This document shows positions 42,767 through 50,834 of a stretch of 64,000 nt of DNA, one piece after another. The stretch lies in contig NZ_JAERRF010000031.1 in the NCBI RefSeq assembly GCF_016741875.1, forward strand, positions 1 through 64,000, read 5' to 3'. Source of the stretch: Streptomyces coffeae (GTDB lineage Bacteria > Actinomycetota > Actinomycetes > Streptomycetales > Streptomycetaceae). Position numbers and translations under genes: made by a program. The stretch's first letter is position 1. Every line of letters starts with the position of its first letter. Below the pieces are notes generated by a model. That model was not told where the DNA came from. It searched no databases and saw nothing but the letters and a program-made list of their open reading frames with translations.

Positions 42767-45076
42767 GTGCGGGCCACCCTGCGCTGGGCACACGCCGATC
42801 TGCGGGCACACCGCGGCGCGGCCCTGTTCACCGTGCTCGCCACCGCCGGGATCATCGTCTCGCTGCTGCTGGCGAGCGCGTTCTTCGCCTATGCGGCCAA
42901 CCCCTGGCAACGGGTGTTCACCCAGTCCTCCGGCGCCCATGTGTGGATCCACACCCGGGCCGCCGCCGACGCCGCAGCACTGGCAAAACAGGACGGGGTC
43001 GAGGCCGCCTCCGGACCGTTCCGTACCGCCCGCGCCACCCTCGAACGCGGCGGTGCCCGCGCCTCCCTGGAGCTGCGCGCCGCCGGACCCGAGGAGCCGG
43101 AGACCGCCCGTCCGCTGATCACTGACGGCCACTGGCTCTCCGCGGGCGCACGCGACGGCATCGTGCTGGAGAGCTCGGTCGCCCGCGCGCTGTGGGCCGA
43201 ACCGGGCGATGCGCTCTCCGTCCGCGCCCCCGGGGAGAAGGCCCGTACGCTGCGGGTCGCGGGCGTCGCGGAGACCGCCGAACCGGGCTTCGACCCGGGC
43301 GAGACCCCGGGGGTCGGCTGGGTGCTGCCCACCACCCTCGGCTCGGTCGAAACGCGCCCCGACCACCTCGGCCAGGCCATCGGACTGCGGTTGCAGGACC
43401 CGACGGACACCGACTTCGCGGTGCAGAGGGCGGTCACCGAACTCGGCGCCGACCAGGTCACCGGAATCTCCCTGTGGCAGCGGGCGCGGGCCGAGGCGGT
43501 GGGCGACGACCGGCTCTTGGGCCAGCTGCTCGGCCTGTTCGGGCTCGGCGCGCTGCTGGCCGCGGCGCTGGCGGTGGGCGGTGCGATCACCACCCGGGTC
43601 CGCGGCCATCTGCGGGACATCTCGGTGCTCAAGGCGATCGGCTTCGCCCCCGGCCAGGTCGTGCGGATGTTCCTGGTCCAGCATCTGGGTCTGTCACTGC
43701 TGGGTGTGGTCTGCGGCGCGGTCCTCGCCGAGGTGCTGGGCCCGCGTCTGCCCGGCCGGATCGGGGAGGCGGTGGCGCTGTGGCAGGCGCTTCCGGAGCA
43801 CCGCTGGGCCCCGTTCGCGATCGTGGGCGGCGCCGTTGTCTTCATCGCCGCCGCCACCTGCCTGGCCGCCTGGCGCGCGGGCCGGGTGCCGCCGGTGCCG
43901 GTCGCCCGCGCCGCCACCGACCCCGGCCGCCGGATGTCCGGCACCGCCCGGCGGGCGCTCGGGATGCGGCTGCCGCCCGCGCTGGTGCTCGGCTGGCGCG
44001 GTGCCTTCCACCGTCCGGTGCGCTCCCTCGCGTCCATCGGGCGGCTCGCCCTGCCGCTGCTGCTGATCACGGTCGCCGTGGGGACCTGGACCACCCTGGA
44101 CCGGTTCGAGAGCCACCCGGAGAAGATCGGTCTTGCCGCCCCGCTCGCCGCCCGCGCCGAGGGGCTCTCCGACGCCCGGATCCGCGCCCTGCTCAGCAAG
44201 GACCCCGAGGTCACCGCCGTCTACCCGGGCACCGAGACCGAGGCTCTGGTCCCCGGACAGACCGGGACGATCACCCTCCAGGGGCTGGGCACCGACCGGC
44301 ACCCCTATCCGTTCTCCGTCGCCGAAGGCCGCCCCGCCCACGGCGAGGACGAGGCGGTGGCCGGACAGGGTCTGCTCGACCTGCTCGATGTGAAGGTCGG
44401 CGACTGGGTCCGGATGACGGTCGGCAGCAGCCCCCAGGTGCTGCATATCGTCGGGCGCAGCATCGAGCCGGAGCAGGGTGGCCGGGTGATCTCCACCTCG
44501 ATCGACACCCTCCGCGAACGCGACCCGAAGCTGGAGCCGGACTTCTACCACCTGGGCCTGCGCCCCGGCGCCAGTCCCGAGGCGGTCAGCGCCTCGCTGG
44601 CCGACGCCTCGCACGGCCGTATGGAGGTGCGGGAGATCCCCAACCCGGCCGACCGGCTCTCCGCCGTCCGCGGGGTGACCCTCGGACTGATCGCGGTGCT
44701 CGGGCTGATCGGCCTGGCCGAACTGTCGACGACGATCGGCGCGGCGGTACGCGACCGCCGCCGCGATCTGCTCGCGCTCAAGGCGATCGGGCTGACCCCG
44801 CGCCAGATCGCCGCGGTGATCGTGGCCGGGACCGGGTTCACGGCCCTGGCCGCGGCCCTGGCGGGCACGGTGATCGGGACGTTCGCCTCCGGCTGGATGA
44901 TCGACCTCCAGGGCCGCAGCAGCGGGATGGGCGCGGGGATCGCCCAGGCCCCGCCGCTGGGTGTGCTGGTGCTGATCGGCGCCGGGGCGGTGGCCGGGGC
45001 GGTGGCCGCGGCGACCCTTCCGGCCGCGCGAGCCGCCCGCAGCCGACTCGCGGACACCGCCAGCGACGTGCTCTGA
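42767..45076 (+). CDS. FtsX-like (MacB-type) ABC permease
   Basis: A 769-residue protein with two FtsX-type units: an N-terminal helix, a large extracellular domain, three helices (LLGLFGLGALLAAALAVGGAITT, then QHLGLSLLGVVCGAVLAEVLG), then a second copy ending with three helices and RSRLADTASDVL. This double arrangement is common in actinobacterial MacB-like systems. It probably exports peptides or responds to cell-envelope stress along with the LolD-like ATPase. GTG 42767 is the start. Confidence 0.92.
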   Translation: MRATLRWAHADLRAHRGAALFTVLATAGIIVSLLLASAFFAYAANPWQRVFTQSSGAHVWIHTRAAADAAALAKQDGVEAASGPFRTARATLERGGARASLELRAAGPEEPETARPLITDGHWLSAGARDGIVLESSVARALWAEPGDALSVRAPGEKARTLRVAGVAETAEPGFDPGETPGVGWVLPTTLGSVETRPDHLGQAIGLRLQDPTDTDFAVQRAVTELGADQVTGISLWQRARAEAVGDDRLLGQLLGLFGLGALLAAALAVGGAITTRVRGHLRDISVLKAIGFAPGQVVRMFLVQHLGLSLLGVVCGAVLAEVLGPRLPGRIGEAVALWQALPEHRWAPFAIVGGAVVFIAAATCLAAWRAGRVPPVPVARAATDPGRRMSGTARRALGMRLPPALVLGWRGAFHRPVRSLASIGRLALPLLLITVAVGTWTTLDRFESHPEKIGLAAPLAARAEGLSDARIRALLSKDPEVTAVYPGTETEALVPGQTGTITLQGLGTDRHPYPFSVAEGRPAHGEDEAVAGQGLLDLLDVKVGDWVRMTVGSSPQVLHIVGRSIEPEQGGRVISTSIDTLRERDPKLEPDFYHLGLRPGASPEAVSASLADASHGRMEVREIPNPADRLSAVRGVTLGLIAVLGLIGLAELSTTIGAAVRDRRRDLLALKAIGLTPRQIAAVIVAGTGFTALAAALAGTVIGTFASGWMIDLQGRSSGMGAGIAQAPPLGVLVLIGAGAVAGAVAAATLPAARAARSRLADTASDVL

Positions 45077-45088
45077 CCGCGCCCCGCC

Positions 45089-45298
45089 GGGGCGCGGGGA
45101 ACTGCGCGACCAGCCACCGCGCGCCCGCGGACGCAGGACGGCATCCCGGGGCACCCCGCGGAGCGGCTACGGCTGAGGCTGCTGGTGCCCCCGCAGGGGC
45201 GCCCAAAGGGGCGCGGGGAACTGCGCGATCAGCCACGACTCAGCCGCGGCCGCAAGGACGGCCCCAAAGCCACCGCACCGCGCGGAGCGGCTACGGCT
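45089..45298. repeat. Two copies of a dispersed streptomycete intergenic repeat
   Basis: Copy one (about 45089-45174) and copy two (about 45208-45298) both begin GGGGCGCGGGGAACTGCGCG, contain CAGCCAC and end GCGGAGCGGCTACGGCT. Copy two overlaps the stop region of the folate-binding gene. I recall this element as frequent between genes in Streptomyces; I know of no function. Confidence 0.8.
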
Positions 45299-46256
45299 CG
45301 ACGACCACTTCCTGCGCCGCCGCCGTCGTGTCCGCCAGCAGCTCCGCGTCCACCGGAACGTTCCGCTTCACCAGCGCCAGCGCGATCGGCCCCAGTTCGT
45401 GATGGCGGGCGGAGGAGGTGACAAAGCCCAGCTGGCGGCCCTCCTCGCCATCCGCGGCCAGACGTATGGGCGCGCCGTGGCCGGGCAGCTTCACCTCGCT
45501 GCCGTCGAGGTGGAGGAAGACCAGCCGACGCGGCGGTTTGCCCAGGTTGTGCACCCGGGCCACGGTCTCCTGGCCGCGGTAGCAGCCCTTTTGGAGATGG
45601 ACGGCGCTGCCGATCCAGCCCAGCTCGTGCGGGATGGTGCGGTGGTCGGTCTCCAGGCCCAGCCGCGGCCGGTGCGCCTCGACGCGCAGTGCCTCGTACG
45701 CCAGCACACCGATGGGCGGTCCGGCGGTCTCGGCGAAGGACTCCAGCCGCTCGCGCGGCAGGAACAGATCACGGCCGTGCGGAGTCTCCCGCACCACGGT
45801 GTCCTCGGGGGCCTCGGTGATGCTTCCGGCCGGGAGGTGGACCACCGCGTACTCCTCGGTGCGGTCGGCGATCTCGACCCGGTAGAAGAACTTCATGCTC
45901 TCCAGGTACGCGATCAGATCGCCCTGGCTCCCGGGTTCCACATGGGCCCAGGTGGTCTCACCGTCGTCGACGATGTAGAGCGCGTGTTCGATATGGCCGT
46001 GAGCGGAGAGGATCAGCGCCTCGGTGGCCTGTCCGGCGGGGAGTTCCTGGACATGCTGGGTGAGCAGCAGATGCAGCCAGCTCAGCCGGTCGGCTCCGGA
46101 GACGGTGACCACCCCGCGGTGCGAGAGGTCCACAAAACCGGATCCGTCGGCGAGCGTGCGCTGCTCGCGGAACAGGTCGCCGTAGTGGGCGGCGACGCCT
46201 TCGTCGGGGCCCTCGCCGGGGACGGCGCCGGGCAGCGACAGCAAAGGGCTCTTCAT
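45291..46256 (-). CDS. ygfZ: Folate-binding protein YgfZ (GcvT-like)
   Basis: A 321-residue GcvT-fold protein with the YgfZ signature KGCYRGQETVARVHN. YgfZ-type proteins use tetrahydrofolate in iron-sulfur cluster assembly and tRNA modification, not in glycine cleavage. ATG 46256 is preferred. It lies 10 bases from the Fur-family gene on the same strand. Its C-terminal codons are part of an intergenic repeat copy. Confidence 0.9.
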   Translation of the reverse strand: MKSPLLSLPGAVPGEGPDEGVAAHYGDLFREQRTLADGSGFVDLSHRGVVTVSGADRLSWLHLLLTQHVQELPAGQATEALILSAHGHIEHALYIVDDGETTWAHVEPGSQGDLIAYLESMKFFYRVEIADRTEEYAVVHLPAGSITEAPEDTVVRETPHGRDLFLPRERLESFAETAGPPIGVLAYEALRVEAHRPRLGLETDHRTIPHELGWIGSAVHLQKGCYRGQETVARVHNLGKPPRRLVFLHLDGSEVKLPGHGAPIRLAADGEEGRQLGFVTSSARHHELGPIALALVKRNVPVDAELLADTTAAAQEVVVEP

Positions 46257-46266
46257 GAGCTTCAGC

Positions 46267-46740
46267 CTACGACTTGGCCGCTCGGCCTTTGGCGGAGTCG
46301 TCGGAGCCCTGCTCGGCACCCCGCTTGGCCGTGCAGTCGGCGCACCGGCCGAAGAGCGCGAAGTGCTTCATGTCGGTGTCGAAACCGAAGTCGGTCCGCA
46401 GTCGCCGGGTGAACGCCTCGGCCACCGACACATCGGCCTCGATCACATCCGTGCAGTCCCGGCACACCATATGGATGTGGTGGTGCCGGTCGGCGAGGTG
46501 GTACGTGGGGGCACCGTGGCCCAGATGGGCATGGCTGACCAGGCCCAGCTCCTCCAGCAGCTCCAGGGTGCGGTAGACCGTGGAGATGTTGACCCCGCTC
46601 GCGGTGCGGCGGACCTCGGTGAGGATGTCGTCCGGAGTGGCGTGCTCCAGGTGGTCGACGGCTTCCAGCACAAGCTGACGCTGCGGGGTCAGCCGATAGC
46701 CGCGCTCCCGCAGATCGGTCTTCCAGTCGGTGGTCGCCAC
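46267..46740 (-). CDS. nur: Fur-family regulator, nickel-responsive Nur type
   Basis: A 157-residue Fur protein: winged helix LRERGYRLTPQRQLVLEAVDHLEHATPDDIL, then VNISTVYRTLELLEELGLV, then the metal-site stretch HHHIHMVCRDC and the later H-F-A-L-F-GRCADC. The sequence is very close to what I remember of S. coelicolor Nur (SCO4179). Nur binds nickel and controls nickel uptake and the switch between FeSOD and NiSOD. The C-terminal tail after the second Cys pair is variable. A predicted operon with ygfZ would tie metal and iron-sulfur homeostasis. Confidence 0.88.
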   Translation of the reverse strand: MATTDWKTDLRERGYRLTPQRQLVLEAVDHLEHATPDDILTEVRRTASGVNISTVYRTLELLEELGLVSHAHLGHGAPTYHLADRHHHIHMVCRDCTDVIEADVSVAEAFTRRLRTDFGFDTDMKHFALFGRCADCTAKRGAEQGSDDSAKGRAAKS

Positions 46741-46771
46741 GAAGCCAGTGTAGGCGGGGGCCGGTGGAGCC

Positions 46772-47335
46772 TCAGCGGAAGAAGGCGATGCCGTCGTCCG
46801 GCAGGTCCTTGAGGTCCTTGGCCCATTCGCGCGGGTCGACGACCTTCTTCAGATGCGCCGACATGTACGGCCGCAGCTCCACCTCGGGGGTGGCCTTCTC
46901 GCCGACCCACATCAGATCGCTGTTGACATAGCCGTAGAGCCGCTTGCCGCCCGAGTAGGGTCCGGCGGCGGCGGTGCGCGCCACGGCGTCGGTGGCCAGG
47001 TCGATCTGCGGCTTGCCTTCGGCCAGCTCGCCGTACCAGACCTCGACGATGCCCTGGTCGCGGCACATCACGACCTCGACCTTGCGGTCCTTGTCGATCC
47101 GCCAGTAGCCGGTCTCGGACTCCAGCGGGCGGACCTTCTTGCCCTCGGAGTCCAGCACCCAGGTGTGCGAGACGTACTCGATGAAGTCGCGCCCGTCGTG
47201 GCTGAAGGTCGCCTCCTGGCCGAAGTTGCACTTCTCGGCCCCCGGGAAGTCCGAGACGCCGGCCCCTTCCCAGTTGCCCAGGAGGAAGACGAGCGGTACC
47301 AGGTCAGGGTGGAGGTCGGAGGGAATCTCGATCAT
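46772..47335 (-). CDS. Nitrobindin-like FABP-fold haem protein
   Basis: A 187-residue beta-barrel protein: FLLGNWEGAGVSDFPG is the LxGxWxGxG motif of nitrobindin/THAP4-like proteins, and the conserved terminal His region of haem ligation is expected but not clear here. Related proteins bind haem and scavenge nitric oxide or peroxynitrite. It is upstream of nur on the same strand with a 31-base gap. Confidence 0.82.
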   Translation of the reverse strand: MIEIPSDLHPDLVPLVFLLGNWEGAGVSDFPGAEKCNFGQEATFSHDGRDFIEYVSHTWVLDSEGKKVRPLESETGYWRIDKDRKVEVVMCRDQGIVEVWYGELAEGKPQIDLATDAVARTAAAGPYSGGKRLYGYVNSDLMWVGEKATPEVELRPYMSAHLKKVVDPREWAKDLKDLPDDGIAFFR

Positions 47336-47389
47336 GGACTCAGGCGATCTGTCGGTGGGCGGTCGGTGGCGGTGGTGCGGGAGCGCGGA

Positions 47390-47491
47390 TCAGCGCTGGC
47401 CCTGGAACAGCTTCTTCCAGGTGAGTGCGCAGAAGCCAAGGGTGGCGACGGCGACCAGGATCATCAGCGTGGTGAAGACTGCCTCAAGCAC
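47390..47491 (-). CDS. Small single-helix membrane protein (33 aa)
   Basis: A very short gene with GTG at 47491 behind GAGGAG seven bases upstream. The product starts VLEAVFTTLMILVAVATLGF, one transmembrane helix, and continues with a basic tail (WKKLFQ) to TGA at 47390-47392. Strong ribosome site, codon use and a membrane-like hydrophobic profile support it. It sits 54 bases upstream of the nitrobindin-like gene. No homologue is known to me. Confidence 0.65.
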   Translation of the reverse strand: MLEAVFTTLMILVAVATLGFCALTWKKLFQGQR

Positions 47492-47625
47492 GAGCGCGCT
47501 CCTCGAACGGTGTCCCCCGGCTCCGCGGGCGGCGGAGGGACGGTGGAACGGATGACGGACCGGGGCCGAGTCTAGTCGGCGGTCCGGCGGGAGGCGTCGC
47601 GCGGCCCCGACCCTAGGCTTGCCGT

Positions 47626-47988
47626 ATGGCGAAGAAGCTGGTGATCAAGGTGACGGCGGGCGCGGACGCGCCCGAGCGGTGCTCTCAGGCGTTCACGGTG
47701 GCGGCGGTGGCCGTGGCGAGCGGGGTGGCGGTCTCGCTCTGGCTGACCGGTGAGTCCACGTGGTTCGCGCTCCCGGGGCGGGCGGCGGAGTTCGAGCTGC
47801 CGCACGCGGCACCGCTGCCGGAGCTGATCGAGGGGATCCTCGCGGGCGGCACGATCACGGTGTGCACCCAGTGCGCGGCCCGCCGGGAGATCGAGGAGAA
47901 GGATCTGATCGAGGGGGCGCGGATCGCGGGCTCCCAGGTCTTCGTGAGCGAGATCATGCAGGACGGCGTACAGGCGGTCGTCTACTGA
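47626..47988 (+). CDS. DsrE-family protein
   Basis: A 120-residue DsrE/TusD-fold protein: LVIKVTAGADAPERCSQAFTVA at the N-terminus and CTQCAARR with Cys residues near 84-87. DsrE-like proteins relay sulfur or act in sulfur metabolism. ATG 47626 has only a weak ribosome site. It diverges from the small membrane protein gene and meets the DUF3099 gene end to end. Confidence 0.85.
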   Translation: MAKKLVIKVTAGADAPERCSQAFTVAAVAVASGVAVSLWLTGESTWFALPGRAAEFELPHAAPLPELIEGILAGGTITVCTQCAARREIEEKDLIEGARIAGSQVFVSEIMQDGVQAVVY

Positions 47989-48001
47989 GGCCGATGCCGG
48001 G

Positions 48002-48259
48002 TCAGTGGCGGTGGTTGTGCTCGTCCAGCTCCCGCCACCACCGGTCGGACTCCTCGTCCCCCGACTCGTCCCACCAGCGGTCGTCCGGGCCCCGGCGGTT
48101 GGCGACGATGGCCGCGAGCGGGGGGATAACCATGGCGACGATGCACATCACGACGGCGGCCGGGACCGACCACAGACGGACAAAGGCCCACGCCGAGATG
48201 AAGAGCGTCAGACACGCGCCCATCAGGAAGAAATATGCGTGGCGGCGTCGCGCGTACAT
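48002..48259 (-). CDS. DUF3099 family membrane protein
   Basis: An 85-residue protein: MYARRRHAYFFLMGACLTLFISAW, then VRLWSVPAAVVMCIVAMVIPPLAAIVANRRGPDD, and an acidic tail rich in Trp, Asp and His. Two membrane helices. Matches DUF3099 (actinobacterial). Function unknown. Confidence 0.85.
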   Translation of the reverse strand: MYARRRHAYFFLMGACLTLFISAWAFVRLWSVPAAVVMCIVAMVIPPLAAIVANRRGPDDRWWDESGDEESDRWWRELDEHNHRH

Positions 48260-48342
48260 ATCCCCAGGATACGTCCGGGGGCGCCGCGCGGGCAGCTGAT
48301 GCGCAGCGCTCCCTGCGGGCCTGAGCCGATGCCGCGGACAGA

Positions 48343-48394
48343 CGGGAGGGCCGTACCCCGCCGAGGCGTCCAACCCCGGGGTACGGCCCTCCCG
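48343..48394. terminator. Terminator hairpin after the sulfurtransferase operon
   Basis: Perfect 18-base stem (48343-48360 with 48377-48394), 16-base loop, downstream of the DUF1416 gene and upstream of the DUF3099 gene. Confidence 0.85.
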
Positions 48395-48420
48395 CCGTGC
48401 GTACGACGCGCGGTGTGGCG

Positions 48421-48708
48421 TCAGACGGTGATGGCGACCTCCGCCAGACCGCCCTTCTGGGCGACGACCGTGCGGTCCGCGGTGGCGCCGGGGACCAGGG
48501 CGCGCAGCGTCCAGGTGCCCTCGGCGGCGTAGAAGCGGAACTGTCCGGTCGCGGAGGTGGGGACCTCGGCGGTGAACTCGCCGGTGCTGTCCAGCAGGCG
48601 GACGTAGCCGGTCACCGGCTCACCGTCGCGGGTCACCGACCCCTGGATCGTGGTCTCACCGGGCTTGATCGTCGAGGCGTCGGGACCGCCGGCCTGGGCT
48701 CCACACAT
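48421..48708 (-). CDS. DUF1416 family protein
   Basis: A 95-residue protein starting MCGAQAGGPDAST, then a small beta-sandwich (GSVTRDGEPVTGYVRLLDSTGEF, then PTSATGQFRFYAAEGTWTLRA). It is the usual partner of the sulfurtransferase gene in actinobacteria. The N-terminal Cys at position 2 is conserved in my memory of the family and may be a sulfur acceptor, an inference. Confidence 0.9.
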   Translation of the reverse strand: MCGAQAGGPDASTIKPGETTIQGSVTRDGEPVTGYVRLLDSTGEFTAEVPTSATGQFRFYAAEGTWTLRALVPGATADRTVVAQKGGLAEVAITV

Positions 48709-48741
48709 GGATGTCTGTCCTTACGTCGGGGGGGGAGGGGG

Positions 48742-49581
48742 TCAGCTGTTGGCGCCGAGCTCGATCGGAACGCCGACGAGGGAGCCGTACTCGGTCCAGG
48801 AGCCGTCGTAGTTCTTGACGTTGCTCTGGCCGAGCAGCTCGTGCAGGACGAACCAGGTGTGGGCGGAGCGCTCACCGATGCGGCAGTAGGCGATGGTGTC
48901 CTTGGCCAGGTCGACGCCCTCGCCCTCGTAGAGCTCCTTGAGCTCCGCGTCGGACTTGAAGGTGCCGTCGTCGTTGGCCGACTTGGACCACGGGATGTTG
49001 CGGGCGGTGGGCACATGGCCCGGACGCTGCGACTGCTCCTGCGGAAGGTGGGCCGGGGCGAGCAGCTTGCCGGAGAACTCGTCGGGCGAGCGGACGTCCA
49101 CCAGGTTCAGCGAGCCGATGGCCGCGACGACGTCGTCGCGGAACGCGCGGATCGAGGCGTCCTGCGGCTTGGCCTTGTACTGGGTGGCCGCGCGGGTCGG
49201 GACCTCGGCGACCAGGTCGCGGGAGTCCAGCTCCCACTTCTTGCGTCCGCCGTCGAGCAGCTTCACGTCCTGGTGGCCGTAGAGCTTGAAGTACCAGTAG
49301 GCGTAGGACGCGAACCAGTTGTTGTTGCCGCCGTAGAGGACGACCGTGTCGTCGTTGGCGATGCCCTTCCCGGACAGCAGCTTCTCGAAGCCGGCCTGGT
49401 CGACGAAGTCACGGCGCACCGGGTCCTGGAGGTCCTTCTTCCAGTCGATCCGGATGGCGTTCCTGATGTGGTTCTTGTCGTAGGCCGAGGTGTCCTCGTC
49501 GACCTCGACGATGACCGTCTTGGGGTCATCGAGGCGGGCCTGTACCCAGTCGGCGTCCACCAGGACGTCACTGCGGCTCAT
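48742..49581 (-). CDS. Thiosulfate sulfurtransferase (rhodanese type)
   Basis: A 279-residue protein with two rhodanese domains; the C-terminal one carries the catalytic YCRIGERSAHTW loop with Cys. It transfers sulfur from thiosulfate to acceptors. ATG 49581 follows GGAGGAGAGAC. It sits downstream of a Cys-containing leader peptide, so its expression may follow cysteine supply. In S. coelicolor the counterpart, named cysA, is SCO4164 as I recall. Confidence 0.93.
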   Translation of the reverse strand: MSRSDVLVDADWVQARLDDPKTVIVEVDEDTSAYDKNHIRNAIRIDWKKDLQDPVRRDFVDQAGFEKLLSGKGIANDDTVVLYGGNNNWFASYAYWYFKLYGHQDVKLLDGGRKKWELDSRDLVAEVPTRAATQYKAKPQDASIRAFRDDVVAAIGSLNLVDVRSPDEFSGKLLAPAHLPQEQSQRPGHVPTARNIPWSKSANDDGTFKSDAELKELYEGEGVDLAKDTIAYCRIGERSAHTWFVLHELLGQSNVKNYDGSWTEYGSLVGVPIELGANS

Positions 49582-49744
49582 GTGTCTCTCCTCCGGGGCA
49601 GTTGCGGCGGTGGCGGTAAGGGCACGCTCGGACGGCGCGAAGCGGGCTCGGTTGCGAGCGTACGAGCGAAGTGCGGGAAGATCCGGCTGACGGGCCGAGG
49701 CGGGGCGGGCCGGGGCATCTCGTCGGCGGCCACGCATCCTCGTC

Positions 49745-49825
49745 TCAGACGGCGTGACAGAGCATGGCGGCGACGCGGCACAGGTCGACTGCCCGCCGCT
49801 TCGTGAGATCCGCCTGTCGCTTCAT
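49745..49825 (-). CDS. Cysteine-containing leader peptide (26 aa) upstream of the sulfurtransferase
   Basis: ATG 49825 to TGA at 49745. The product begins MKRQADLTKRRAVDLCRVAA and ends with a second Cys near the C-terminus. The R-x-V-D-L-C-R pattern is that of the putative leader peptides placed upstream of sulfur genes in streptomycetes. The 163 bases between it and the sulfurtransferase ATG are non-coding, so translation of the two Cys codons may control downstream expression. Confidence 0.8.
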   Translation of the reverse strand: MKRQADLTKRRAVDLCRVAAMLCHAV

Positions 49826-50062
49826 GGGTCCGATCGTAGGGACGGACGGGTGGGCGTGTCACCGGCGTGTCGGATGGTGAGACGCGATTGTCCGCTATGT
49901 GGGATGGTGATCGGAGGGCACCCCGGAGGAGGCGTCGGCGCGCCAGGTGGCGGCGGTGGGCATCTGTTATCGCGGACGGGATCGTCTCACTGCATGGACC
50001 GGGGTCCTTCGGCGCATGCGGGCGGGGGTGCCGGGGACGCCGGGGCGCCCCGGGCGTGCGGC

Positions 50063-50749
50063 TCAGCCCGCCAGTTCGACGTTGTTCCCCGCGACCGAGA
50101 TGTCCATGCCGTCCTTGTCGGTCTTCACCGTGTCCAGCCGCATCCCGGTCGGCAGCCCGCCCACCTTGCGCTCCATGTCGGTGCGCTCCCGGACCTTCTC
50201 CTCCCAGCGCGGGATGGTGCCGCCGGGGATGGAGTCGGCGTGCAGCTTGATGGTGTCCCCGTTCACCACGGTGATGGTGGAGTGCGCGGTGAGGGTGAAG
50301 CCCAGCAGACTGCCGGTGATCTTGACCCGGTTCTTGCCCGACGGGTCGTAGGAGACCGTGATCCCGGGGCCCGCGGCGCGTGAGAGGTCCGCATAGCTGA
50401 TGTGGGCCGTGCCGGTGGCGCGGTCCGCGGTGGCGGACGAGAAGTCGCTCGAGACGCCCACCGTGTGCAGCTGGGCGTCGAGTTCGGAGACCCGGACACT
50501 GCGGCCGTTGCCCGCGTCCGTCGTCAGCCCCTCCATGCTGATGTCGACCTCGTCCAGCTCCTTGCCCACGACCTGGGTGAGGAACGGAAAGCCCTTGATC
50601 GAGACATCGGGCGTGCCGATCAGCCCCTGAGAGCTCTTGATCTTGTCCGCGGCCTTGGACTCGGCGATGCTCACCGCGATGCGGTCCGCGGCGACGAAGA
50701 GACCGCCGAGTATCACGGCGACGATCAGTGTGATGCGTAGTGCGCGCAT
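50063..50749 (-). CDS. DUF2993 family protein
   Basis: A 228-residue protein with one N-terminal membrane helix (LRITLIVAVILGGLFVAADRI), then the DUF2993 fold: GTPDVSIKGFPFLTQVVGKELDEVDISMEGL. It is thought to be an extracytoplasmic lipid-binding-like domain. A second DUF2993 gene lies at the right edge of the window. ATG 50749. Confidence 0.85.
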   Translation of the reverse strand: MRALRITLIVAVILGGLFVAADRIAVSIAESKAADKIKSSQGLIGTPDVSIKGFPFLTQVVGKELDEVDISMEGLTTDAGNGRSVRVSELDAQLHTVGVSSDFSSATADRATGTAHISYADLSRAAGPGITVSYDPSGKNRVKITGSLLGFTLTAHSTITVVNGDTIKLHADSIPGGTIPRWEEKVRERTDMERKVGGLPTGMRLDTVKTDKDGMDISVAGNNVELAG

Positions 50750-50834
50750 GTGCTGTGGGTCCCCCTGGCTCTCGGTCAGGCGCTCGCCTGAGGTTGTGAG
50801 CCTAACCGGAGCGATGAGCCGGGGGCCCGGAATG

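Noticed and set aside
42889..44214. 441-codon minus-strand frame opposite the FtsX-like gene
   Set aside because: Arg/Ser/Pro-rich shadow; no start signal.
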